In this document: positions 12,001-20,071 of the stretch, piece by piece
Position numbering within the stretch: position 1 is the stretch's first letter
Layout of the letters: each line of letters starts with the position of its first letter
Assembly: GCF_030265065.1 (NCBI RefSeq)
Contig: NC_080408.1
Span: 32,482,501 to 32,546,500, forward strand
Source of the DNA: Corythoichthys intestinalis
Taxonomy: Eukaryota; Chordata; Actinopteri; Syngnathiformes; Syngnathidae
Reading direction: 5' to 3'
Length of the DNA: 64,000 nucleotides
The notes under the pieces: model-generated
What the model was told of the DNA's origin: nothing
Seen by the model: only the letters and a program-made list of their open reading frames with translations
The model's database searches: none
Translations under genes and position numbers: made by a program

Positions 12001-15000
12001 TCAAGAACAAAATAATTTCTATAAAAAAGTAAAAACACTTCTGAATAAAGAAAATTTTAAATTCTACTGCATGACTTTTTTTTGAAGGTGGAAAAGCTCA
12101 AGTGAAGTTTCGCCATTTTCAGCCACTGTGTCAGCTCTAGTCTACATGATGTCATGCCTATGTGTTAAAAACAAAGAATTCATAAGTTAATAAGTTAGTT
12201 AAAAATGTATAAGTTTAAAGTATAAATATTGTTGTGGAAAGGTTTCATCTAAACAAACAAAAAAAAACATTGGGAGTGAGAACTCTCCTTGATCCAGCGA
12301 ACATGGATTTGTGCTTTAGGCAAGAGCATCTTTCGCGATTAGCGATCTTTGATGCTATCCCCTTTTCCCCTTTGTTCAAGCGAATCAAGCTTGTTTTCTC
12401 ACTCTGCTGCTGTAGCACTCGACGAAGTTGCCCTCCCAGCTAAGCCTAGGCTAACATTCGTCTTTGTAAGCTTTTAGTTAGTTTGTATATTGAATTTGAA
12501 AGGAAAATGTGTGTTTTGTTTTTGGCGAACTTTTTCATGATGCTAATCTGTTGAAGCTACTCACACATGGAAAATTACAATTGTACGTTTTAAATGTATT
12601 CATTTTGTATATTCCACTTACCACGATTTGAGAGCTCAATAAATTGAAAAAAAGTACGCCGTATGTTTGGAGTATTTGTTTTTGGGTTCACTGGCTGTCT
12701 AGCCGACACATAGCAACAAACGGGAGGGGTGAGCGCTGCCACGCCAAGCCACTTCTGGCTGCATTTTCGACACATGAAAAATAGCTAATACTGTACTACG
12801 GTCTGACGGAAAATTTTAGTGGTTTTGAAACCGCAACGTTTTCACACCACTGTAAACCGTGAAACCAGTAACCGGCACATGCCTAGTCATAAGCATTCAG
12901 TAATGCCCATGATAGTGTCATGTCATAATTATGACAGCCTTATGACGCTGCTGTCAAATAAAGTGTTAGCTATTAACCCAAGTAAATCAACAAACAAGAT
13001 GCACTGGACTATAAGCCGCAGGATTCAAAATGAGGGAAAAAGCTTATAGTCCGGAAACTACGGTATATGGATTTTTTTTAATTTTTTTAGAACCTTTGGC
13101 GTGCTGTTAACTGATGAACCATCGGTGTTTTAAGATGCACATTAAATTTGTATACATTTTGTTAAGAAGCATATCATATAAAAGGTCCTTGGCTGAAATA
13201 CACATCCATTCGCATTGTCTCGGCAGGTAGCAACAGCAGCAAGTATTTTGGTAGCGTGGACTCGTCGCAGAAGAGCCAGAAGGTGAAAGGTCACTTAAGC
13301 GGCGGCGGCGAGGTGGAGCCAAGCGAACGCTTCATCAAATACATACTCCACGACCCAGTGTGGCTCCTCATGGCCAATGCGGATGACAAAGTTATGATGA
13401 CCTACCAGATGCCTTCACGGTGAGTGCCTAAAGTGAGACGTTGTAAAACTATGCCTCCCGGTGGCAGTTAGCTCAAACTACGACCATTCGTGTCAGACTC
13501 CAAATGTTGTCTACTTGCGGGATGTGTGAAATTTGTTTTGTCTACAGAGACATCCAGGAGGTTCTGAAGGAGGACCGCGAGAAGCTGAGCCTGCTGCAGA
13601 AAAACCAGCCCAGCTTTACGGATGAGCAAAAGAAGGAGTTAATGCAGGTGCACCCATGGATCAAGAAGGGTGGTCTACCCAAAGTCCTGGATGTCAAGGT
13701 ACAAACACTTTGAGGGAATAAGAAGTGTGTGTGTGGGGGGGTAAAAGTGAAACAACCTCAATCATTTTAGTCACATGACATTTTCACAACAGTGAACAAG
13801 TTGTATTAACAGTATTTTTCTCAAATGATTAAAAATGTCACCTCTCTATATTATTTAAAAAACATCCATAATTACTTCAAATGATATATATATTAGGGCT
13901 GTCAAACGATTAAAATTTTCAATCGAGTTTGTCACAGCTTAAAAATTAATTAATCGTAATTAATCGCAATTCAAACCATCTCTAAAATATGCCATATTTT
14001 TCTGTAAATTATTGTTGGAATGGAAAGATAAGACAAAACGGATGAATACATTCAACATACTGCACATAAGTACTGTATTTGTTTATTGTAACAATAAACC
14101 CACAAGATGGCATTAACATTATAAATACTGTATTCTTTCTGTGAAAGGGATCCATGGATAGAAAGACTTGTAATTCTTACAAGATAAATGTGAGTATAAG
14201 TTATAGTAATTTTGATAGTTTGTATATTGTGACTAAATATTGCCATCTAGTGTATTTGTTGAGCTAAACGAAATATTTGAATAGAGTTTGACCAAAGTCT
14301 TGAGTATTATTTTGCATAGCTATTTTCATTGGGAATACCAATTCTCTTAGCATTAAGCGCTTTTCTTTTTGTGAACATTATTTTTTTTGAGAGATAGGAA
14401 TATTATTTTGTTGTGCTTTCACTAAATTATACTGTAGCGACTTAACTGTTCTTAACTGCACAAATGCATGATGGGAAGTTGGGCAACCATGACTGTCAGT
14501 GGTGGCCGCAAATGGTATATCTTCTCTGCATTGTGTTTAATTCAGTGTGTTAAGAAAAAGATCATCTCCTGTCATTCTTCTTCACATCACTCGCCACAAT
14601 AGTTATAATTGTTGTGGAAGAGATGCCAAAGCTTTTACCAATAAATAGCGCGGCTCCAATGAATGCCTGTGTCCACTCCACTCGCTTGTCTCTGCCTCTT
14701 AGCTCTCAATATACCTAAAACGGTGCCATTGTAGTCTATTCGTGGCAATGCGTGAGTTGGTCGTCCCGCGCATGCGTTAAATGCGTTAAATATTTTAACG
14801 TGATTAATTTAAAAAATTAATTACCGCCCGTCAACGCGATAATTTTGACAGCCCTAATATATATACAGTACTGTGCAAAAGTTTTAGGCAGGACACCTGC
14901 CTAAAACTTTTGCACAGTACTGTATATTTTTATTATATTATGTATATACAGGATATACTGTATGTATATATTTTCCCCAAGTGGAAGCTTCCATGATCCT

Positions 15001-17619
15001 AATAAATTTAATAATTAAAAAAAATATATATATATAGAGTATTAATATAACACATGTACAGTGGTACCTCTCCATACTGAGTTTATTCGTTCCAGGACCT
15101 TGTTTGTAAGTCGAATGGTCGTATGTCGAGCAGTATTTCCCATAAGAATAAATTATAATTCCATTTATTCATTCAACAGCCCGAAAACCTACACAAAATC
15201 CTTAATAAATACGGCTGGTACTATTGTAAATAGTAATTACACAGAGCAAAACAAATAAATTATGAATAAAAATAGGAATAATAATAAAATAATACCATTA
15301 ATAAAAATAATATCTGTAATAATGCAACGAATCGGATTCTAATGTGGCGAATGTGCTGAACACATCGTCTGGCTGACTTGACAGAGTGAGATAGCACTTT
15401 TTACTTTCACTTTATTTACCTTGTCCAGCTGCGGCGGACAGTGTTGTGTTGAACAAGATGATGGAATAAATGATTACAAACCTGACGAAGCTGTCGATTT
15501 CTTTGGCGATGTTACCACAATAATAATTGTCGTCTTAACACTGGCGAACAGAGGTCGGAGGAGGACCGTCGAGAGTAGACATTCTACGGCCGTATTGTCG
15601 AGCCAATTCACGGACTAGCACACTCCGCTTATATTTTCGATCATTTCCATCTTAATTTCAATAGTAAGCCTCACCTTTTTTCTTTTTTCACCACCTGCTT
15701 TAACATTCTTGGAACCCATGTTGATTTCTCTCACGAGAAAATCCGCTGTGTGTCCATCACGCGGGAAAACAATGAAATTGCGACGCTTTAATGAATCAAT
15801 CGTCCTATTTCTAGCATTTCGTCGGATGTACAAAGAAATGGCGTGTCAAATTTTACGTCTGATATCGAAAATGCCCTGTGTTGAAGCTATCGTATGTCGA
15901 AGTACCACTGTATTCCTAATTTGCATTAGGAAATTTTAGAATTGTGTGTTAAATGCATACTTGTTAATAGTATTTCATTCAAAAGAGAAAATAATAAGAG
16001 TAAAATTAAATCTCTCAAAGCATGACCTCACAAAAATTCATTCATTCAATCATTAATGTGATAATATATATATATTTATATATATATATATGGCAGAGAA
16101 CACAGACAAGACTGAAAAAGCAGTTTTTGCTCTTGCATTCCTCTTTAAAAGAAACTGCTGTATTTTAAGCCAAAACAACTGTGTTTGATAGAACAATATG
16201 TCTGTATGCTGGCATAGCAGATTCATGGCGCATTAAGCCACCAAACAATTTTTAATTTGCCCATTTTACCCTGAAAACCCCCATTTACAGACATCGCGCA
16301 ACCGCTTTTGTTTCAACCCTGCCATAAAATGAAGGTAGTTAATTATTTTATCATTCCAAATGTCTGTCATTTTTAGCTTAGAATCATTAATTGATGTCTA
16401 ATATTTCGTTTGGAAAGAAGATTATTCACGCGCATATTTTAAGTTTTAAATAAATGACGTCACAATGAAAAAAATGGTGTCTGTAAAAAAGTCACGGATA
16501 TCTACCTCATAACTATCGCTAAATTGTATTTTTTTGTTACTGTCGCATTTTTCCCGATATGTTAGATGATGAATAATCGATCCAAACAAAGAAAAAATGA
16601 AGAAAAAAAAAAAAACGTTTAAAAGGGTAAAATATGACAAAGAAAATCTTGACCACTCCTTGATGTCTGCAATTTCTGCATCGCGTTTTTTGTTATATTA
16701 ACATGTTTCACCCATAAAATCCCCCAAAAATCCAGCTGTGGCCATTCACAGCTGTGTCTTGACACTCAGTGATACATGCTACAAGGAGGTTTTGGATCGA
16801 AACAAGGTAAGTATGCGATAATATCTCGTTAAAATCATGGCGTCTGTAATTCTGCTCTCGCGTGCGCTCACCTCTGGATAGGGTTTTGCTGTTTAATTTT
16901 TTTTTTTTTTTAAATGCCCTCCAGTTAAAAAAATTTCTTCCCCCAGAAAATTGAGATTTTAAGCTTTCCAATGATGTATCACACGTGCATATCGGACCAT
17001 TTTGAAAGTTGGCTAAATTGGGGGTCACCTGAGTGTTTTCCGCCATAGATATTTTTAAAAACGGTAACCCATACTGTACATTCAAAATAACCAAATTACA
17101 TGATCATACAAAACTCAAGAATAAATCTGACTAATCACCAAGAATTTCTATGACAACATATTTCAAATAATCGCATTCATGTAACAGTACTTTATTGCAA
17201 AAAATGTACTGTATTTCTTTTGAATCATTTGAGCATCTAAAAATTATAAAATAGAAACCAGACCACTAGGGGAGGCTGCAATCGCGCTTTTAAGCCAGTG
17301 GAGGAGAAACTATTTCTGGTCACATCATCACTTGATGTAACACCTTATTGTGCAAGTGTATCTAATGAACATTCATCTAGTGACTATATGCCTCTAAGCC
17401 GTTGTTTTCGTCGTCTAGGTGTGCTCGTGTTGCGATGGCGCCATTCACACGCCTCTCACGGACGACCTGCCCGAGTTGGAGCTGGCGGAGCACAGGCCCG
17501 CGCTAGAGGCGGGCTGCCAGAGAACCCCCAGAGAGGAGCCCGTTTCCCTGGTTGACACCACGGCTCACGCTCTCGCTGCGACCAGCATTAGACAGTTTAA
17601 AAAAAAAAAAAAAAAGTAG
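53..17619 (+). CDS. per2: Period circadian protein, C-terminal half (six exons; 5' part off-window)
   Basis: Transcriptional repressor of the circadian clock that binds cryptochrome and inhibits CLOCK/BMAL1 in the nucleus. Exons read from splice sites and frame: 53-322 (acceptor uncertain; 115 is an alternative), 1118-1965, 9363-9570, 13227-13419, 13548-13698 and 17419-17619; phases match at every junction. Exon 1 here encodes the Period-type segment [19 protein letters not shown]. Exon 2 opens with a basic nuclear-localisation stretch ([11 protein letters not shown]) and continues as a Pro/Ser-rich region. Exon 3 has the Ser-rich block with [10 protein letters not shown]. Exons 4-6 encode the cryptochrome-binding region ([18 protein letters not shown], then [22 protein letters not shown]) followed by a CxxC-type cluster (VCSCCD) where PER2 uses cysteines at the CRY interface. 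PAS domains lie upstream, outside the window. Period identity is firm; per2 over per1/per3 rests on the adjacent hes6 and the residues around the CRY-binding domain. Confidence 0.9.
323..1117 (+). other. per2 intron, no recognised repeat
   Basis: Intron between the first two visible per2 exons. I see no transposon termini, RNA gene or conserved reading frame. It ends in a pyrimidine-rich tract and CTTACAG acceptor. Confidence 0.6.
2120..4409 (-). mobile_element. Decayed Tc1 transposon, split by a hAT element
   Basis: Inverted termini CAGTAAGGAGCAGAAGTATT and the complement of ACTTCTGCTCCTCACTG flank the element, with TA on both sides. The minus strand carries a broken Tc1 transposase: around 4044-3745 a helix-turn-helix part ([20 protein letters not shown]), and around 3770-3656 the first catalytic block ([11 protein letters not shown]). 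Without the inner hAT it would be about 1.3 kb, close to normal Tc1 size. Reading frames are interrupted, so it is not functional. Confidence 0.85.
2447..3445 (-). mobile_element. Non-autonomous hAT transposon with transposase C-terminal remnant
   Basis: Termini CAGGGGTCCCCA / TGGGGACCCCTG form a 12-bp inverted repeat. The flanking octamer GGCTAGGC (2439-2446 and 3446-3453) is a perfect 8-bp target duplication, diagnostic of hAT. A minus-strand remnant at about 3000-2773 reads [20 protein letters not shown] then [14 protein letters not shown], which resembles the hAT C-terminal dimerisation region. It inserted into the older Tc1 element. Confidence 0.9.
4566..4899. mobile_element. Short hAT MITE
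   Basis: Terminal sequences CAGCGGTGTCAAAC and GGCACCTGTG are flanked by a perfect 8-bp duplication CTCTAAAC (4558-4565, 4900-4907). It is 334 bp, non-coding, with a GAAT tetranucleotide microsatellite around 4638-4662. Confidence 0.8.
4941..5588 (+). other. per2 intron 2 segment without recognised repeat
   Basis: Lies between two transposon nests. An open minus-strand frame runs through it but crosses the older repeat boundary and resembles no family I know, so I do not call a gene. Confidence 0.45.
5589..7361. mobile_element. hAT element (AGAGGTGGGTAG termini) hosting a Tigger-like element
   Basis: Termini CAGAGGTGGGTAG and CTATCCACCTCTG are flanked by the perfect octamer CTGACGCC (5581-5588, 7362-7369). 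Arms contain ACTTGAGTA-type repeats. Related pieces lie at 25172-25556, about 31200-31530 and 52360-55055. A Tigger-like element occupies 5942-6788. Confidence 0.88.
5942..6788 (-). mobile_element. Tigger/pogo-like non-autonomous element, copy 1
   Basis: TIRs CAGTGGTACCTCGACATACG and TCGTATGTAGAGGTCCCACTG (first against complement of second) with TA at both borders. Copies 2 and 3 are at 15059-15910 and 52632-54151. The minus strand has eroded N-terminal transposase sequence that is better preserved in the other copies. Confidence 0.8.
7362..8299 (+). other. per2 intron 2 segment
   Basis: AT-rich intronic DNA with no termini, RNA gene or exon that I recognise. It contains short homopurine and CAACAA repeats near 8080. 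Confidence 0.4.
8300..8465 (+). repeat. Fragment of the GGGCTGTCAAA hAT family interior
   Basis: The stretch beginning GGGATCCACGGATAGAAAGG matches the interior of the elements at 13894-14856 and 39878-40509 (GATCCATGGATAGAAAGACT), continuing through ACTAGTAGGTCGCCATTGTT. No terminal repeats are present, so it is a relic. Confidence 0.55.
8666..8830. repeat. 165-bp foldback (imperfect hairpin)
   Basis: Left arm GTGTTCTGCCAAAATGT pairs with the terminal ACATTTTGGCAGAACAC. Inside, GGCGAAATG pairs with CATTTCGCC and AAAGTACTACCGTGCG pairs with CGCACGGTAGTACTTT. The arms thus span nearly the whole segment with a loop of about 20 nt. It probably is a MITE; transcription through per2 intron 2 would form a long hairpin. 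Confidence 0.85.
10097..11322 (-). mobile_element. hAT element with BED-finger remnant
   Basis: Ends CAGTGTTGGGC and TTCCCAACACTG, flanked by ATCATAAT / ATCATAAC (one mismatch). On the minus strand around 10560-10400 a frame reads [19 protein letters not shown] then [16 protein letters not shown], matching the aromatic/CxxC pattern of a BED zinc finger as found at hAT transposase N termini. The catalytic core is absent. Confidence 0.8.
11699..12885. mobile_element. hAT element (TAGGCATGTG termini)
   Basis: Ends TAGGCATGTGTCGGTATGAG and ACCGGCACATGCCTA with a perfect 8-bp duplication GTCATAAG (11691-11698, 12886-12893). The interior is AT-rich with T and A homopolymers, and no transposase frame is evident. 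Confidence 0.88.
13894..14856. mobile_element. hAT MITE (TAGGGCTGTCAAA termini), copy 1
   Basis: Ends TAGGGCTGTCAAACGATTAA and TTTTGACAGCCCTA, flanked by ATATATAT on each side. This duplication is weak evidence because it lies in an AT microsatellite. The sub-terminal ATTAATCG/CGATTAAT repeats are typical of the family. Other copies are at 39878-40509, 42048-42893 and partly at 24782-24977, 30453-30650 and 47960-48188. It lies in per2 intron 5. Confidence 0.85.
14866..14922. repeat. 57-bp perfect palindrome made of Tc1 terminal repeat
   Basis: Two perfect 27-bp arms starting CAGTACTGTGCAAAAGTTTT are separated by only ACA, with TA on each border. The arm matches the tip of a Tc1-type inverted repeat, so this looks like a Tc1 element reduced to its two ends. 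Confidence 0.9.
15059..15910 (-). mobile_element. Tigger/pogo-like element, copy 2
   Basis: Ends CAGTGGTACCTCTCCATACT and GTCGAAGTACCACTG with TA borders. The minus strand around 15720-15630 reads [20 protein letters not shown], the start of a pogo/Tigger transposase DNA-binding domain. The rest of the transposase is missing. Confidence 0.82.
16087..17049. mobile_element. GGCGGAAAACAC-terminus element, copy 1
   Basis: About 960 bp, nearly collinear with 33403-34374 and, inverted, with 55151-56572. Ends resemble ATATATGGCGGAAAACAC / GTGTTTTCCGCCATA, with TA-rich flanks. A 128-aa minus-strand frame exists in this copy, but the other two copies do not keep it open. Superfamily not recognised; TA borders suggest Tc1/mariner or a relative. 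Confidence 0.7.
17050..17418 (+). other. End of per2 intron 5, no recognised repeat
   Basis: AT-rich intronic sequence ending at the TCGTCTAG acceptor before the last coding exon. Confidence 0.5.
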
Positions 17620-18118
17620 AACTTTCTAACGAGTGACTGGCCAGCTCTTTTTTTGCGGCTCTGCATTCCAAAAATAATAAGTGTCTACTCTCTTGTTGTC
17701 CCGTTGTGTATTTTTATTTCTATTTATTTAGAGGGGAAGACCTCACCTAGGCATTCACATTAAAAACGGTTGCTCAAAGTAGTTACTTTTTTCCCTTCCA
17801 TGTTTTTCTTTTTTTTTTTTTTTTTTTTTAATATTCTTTATGTGCTGTTTTTATGTAAGTTGGCTTTTTGTCAAGCACTGAAAAGGAGATGGTAAGGGAT
17901 CTTGAATTGGTCAAAAGGAAGTGACCGTGCGGCAGTTTCGGACATCCAAATCACACTTGAGTGATTTGCCATTCCTGACGGTTTGCCGGTTGTCTCGTAG
18001 AAGCGCACAAGTGCACTTTTGTGAACGATGTCGAATGAGAAAATGCAAGGACATTTTTCTGTGTGCCCTGTTATTATTATTATTTTCTGGTTTTGCACTG
18101 TGATTGTAAATAATGTGA

Positions 18119-18124
18119 AATAAA
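18119..18124 (+). promoter_or_regulatory. per2: per2 polyadenylation signal
   Basis: AATAAA lies 500 nt after the per2 stop codon (17617-17619), giving a short 3' UTR with T-rich tracts near 17810-17830. No closer canonical signal was seen. Confidence 0.7.
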
Positions 18125-18261
18125 GAGCGTGAACTGCTGAATTTTTCATCTTGCTGTCTTTACAAGTTTTTAAATCCGTGTTGGGAGGGTTTTTGTTTTC
18201 TGAAATGACCAAAAATAACCCCTTGCCCTATAAAAGACCAAAGGTCTGAAAAGCCAATAAT

Positions 18262-18437
18262 AATAAAGGCAAGGCAAATTATTTGTATAGCAATTCAAGA
18301 CAAGGTAAATCGAAGTGCTTTACATAACATGAAAATCCATGTTACATAAAAGCCACATTAAAATATCAAGACAGTATAAAATCATTTAAACGGAAATAGA
18401 AATAAAACCAAAGAATAAATGAAAAGCAAAAGTCATA
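18262..18437. repeat. Interspersed repeat fragment (GTGCTTTACAT type)
   Basis: Contains AAGGCAAGGCAAATTATTTG and GAAGTGCTTTACATAACATG, the hallmark of a frequent teleost retroposon tail. A related tract is at 49874-50270. Family not determined. Confidence 0.5.
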
Positions 18438-18439
18438 TA

Positions 18440-20069
18440 CAGTGCCTTGCAATAGTATTCGGCCCCCTTGAATCTTGCAACCTTTCGCCACATTTCAGGC
18501 TTCAAACATAAAGATATAAAATTTAATTTTTTTGTCAAGAATCAACAACAAGTGGGACACAATCGTGAAGTGGAAGAACATTTATTGGATAATTTAAACT
18601 TTTTTAACAAATAAAAAACTGAAAAGTGGGGCGTGCAATATTATTCGGCCCCTTTACTTTCAGTGCAGCAAACTCACTCCAGAAGTTCAGTGAGGATCTC
18701 TGAATGATCCAATGTTGTCCTAAATGACCGATGATGATAAATAGAATCCACCTGTGTGTAATCAAGTCTCCGTATAAATGCACCTGCTGTGTGATAGTCT
18801 CAGGGTTCTGTTTAAAGTGCAGAGAGCATTATGAAAACCAAGGAACACACCAGGCAGGTCCGAGATACTGTTGTGCAGAAGTTTAAAGCCGGATTTGGAT
18901 ACAAAAAGATTTCCCAAGCTTTAAACATCTCAAGGAGCACTGTGCAAGCCATCATATTGAAATGGAAGGAGCATCAGACCACTGCAAATCTACCAAGACC
19001 CGGCCGTCCTTCCAAACTTTCTTCTCAAACAAGGAGAAAACTGATCAGAGATGCAGCCAAGAGGCCCATGATCACTCTGGATGAACTGCAGAGATCTACA
19101 GCTGAGGTGGGAGAGTCTGTCCATAGGACAACAATCAGTCATACACTGCACAAATCTGGCCTTTATGGAAGAGTGGCAAGAAGAAAGCCATTTCTCAAAG
19201 ATATCCATAAAAAGTCTCGTTTAAAGTTTGCCACAAGCCACCTGGGAGACACACCAAACATGTGGAAGAAGGTGCTCTGGTCAGATGAAACCAAAATTGA
19301 ACTTTTTGGCCACAATGCAAAACGATATGTTTGGCGTAAAAGCAACACAGCTCATCACCCTGAACACACCATCCCCACTGTCAAACATGGTGGTGGCAGC
19401 ATCGTGGTTTGGGCCTGCTTTTCTTCAGCAGGGACAGGGAAGATGGTTAAAATTGACGGGAAGATGGATGCAGCCAAATACAGGAACATTCTGGAAGAAA
19501 ACCTGTTGGTATCTGCACAAGACCTGAGACTGGGACGGAGATTTATCTTCCAACAGGACAATGATCCAAAACATAAAGCCAAATCTACAATGGAATGGTT
19601 CAAAAATAAACGTATCCAGGTGTTAGAATGGCCAAGTCAAAGTCCAGACCTGAATCCAATCGAGAATCTGTGGAAAGAGCTGAAGACTGCTGTTCACAAA
19701 CACTCTCCATCCAACCTCACTGAGCTCGAGCTGTTTTGCAAGGAAGAATGGGCAAGAATGTCAGTCTCTCGATGTGCAAAACTGATAGAAACATACCCCA
19801 AGCGACTTGCAGCTGTAATTGGAGCAAAAGGTGGTGCTCCAAAGTATTAACGCAAGGGGGCCGAATAATATTGCACGCCCCACTTTTCAGTTTTTTATTT
19901 GTTAAAAAAGTTTAAATTATCCAATAAATTTTGTTCCACTTCACGATTGTGTCCCACTTGTTGTTGATTCTTGACAAAAAATTAAAATTTTATATCTTTA
20001 TGTTTGAAGCCTGAAATGTGGCGAAAGGTTGCAAGGTTCAAGGGGGCCGAATACTTTTGCAAGGCACTG
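18440..20069 (+). mobile_element. Complete Tc1 transposon, apparently intact
   Basis: Inverted repeats of about 213 bp (18440-18652 against 19856-20069) begin CAGTGCCTTGCAA. They differ at only a handful of positions and are bordered by TA (18438-18439, 20070-20071). Total length about 1630 bp. It encodes one uninterrupted transposase at 18831-19850. The second copy at 29618-30449 matches at roughly 98-99% by eye. Confidence 0.95.
18831..19850 (+). CDS. Tc1/mariner transposase, full length, DD34E
   Basis: Cuts and pastes its own element by binding the terminal repeats and joining ends into TA sites. The 339-aa frame is open from ATG to TAA. It has a paired-type DNA-binding region (about residues 1-120) with two helix-turn-helix parts: GYKKISQALNISRSTVQAII, then TLDELQRSTAEVGESVHRTT, separated by a GRPS hinge. 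The catalytic core has D152 in LWSDETKIELFG, D243 in FQQDNDPKH and E278 in PDLNPIENLWKEL. The spacing from D243 to E278 is 34 residues, as expected for Tc1. The size equals the usual 340 aa, and no broken residue was seen. Whether it is active cannot be told from sequence; near-identical TIRs and an open frame suggest recent origin. Confidence 0.95.
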   Translation: MKTKEHTRQVRDTVVQKFKAGFGYKKISQALNISRSTVQAIILKWKEHQTTANLPRPGRPSKLSSQTRRKLIRDAAKRPMITLDELQRSTAEVGESVHRTTISHTLHKSGLYGRVARRKPFLKDIHKKSRLKFATSHLGDTPNMWKKVLWSDETKIELFGHNAKRYVWRKSNTAHHPEHTIPTVKHGGGSIVVWACFSSAGTGKMVKIDGKMDAAKYRNILEENLLVSAQDLRLGRRFIFQQDNDPKHKAKSTMEWFKNKRIQVLEWPSQSPDLNPIENLWKELKTAVHKHSPSNLTELELFCKEEWARMSVSRCAKLIETYPKRLAAVIGAKGGAPKY

Positions 20070-20071
20070 TA

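Larger units (their letters stand above)
9750..12970. mobile_element. hAT-like MITE (ACACTTTATTTG termini) with two later hATs inside
   Basis: Ends GGTAACACTTTATTTG and CAAATAAAGTGTTAGC are flanked by the octamer TATTAACC (9742-9749, 12971-12978). The interior has repeats of CATAAGACTGTCATAAGAC type and two nested hATs at 10097-11322 and 11699-12885. The same element sits at the same target octamer in the other copy of the outer repeat (39450-43659). Confidence 0.8.
9593..13064. mobile_element. ACCGTAAT-terminus repeat, copy 1, with composite hAT insertions
   Basis: Ends ACCGTAATTTTCAGACTATA and TATAGTCCGGAAACTACGGT are imperfect inverted repeats of a common fish element whose arms contain ACTATAAGCCGC. 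Its interior was opened by a hAT at 9750-12970. The second copy, in reverse orientation, is at 37278-44520. It fills most of per2 intron 3. I could not define a target duplication for the outer ends. Confidence 0.7.

Noticed and set aside
16708-17094. 128-aa frame in the GGCGGAAAACAC element
   Set aside because: Copies at 33403 and 55151 carry stops or length changes in the same stretch, so it is not a conserved product.
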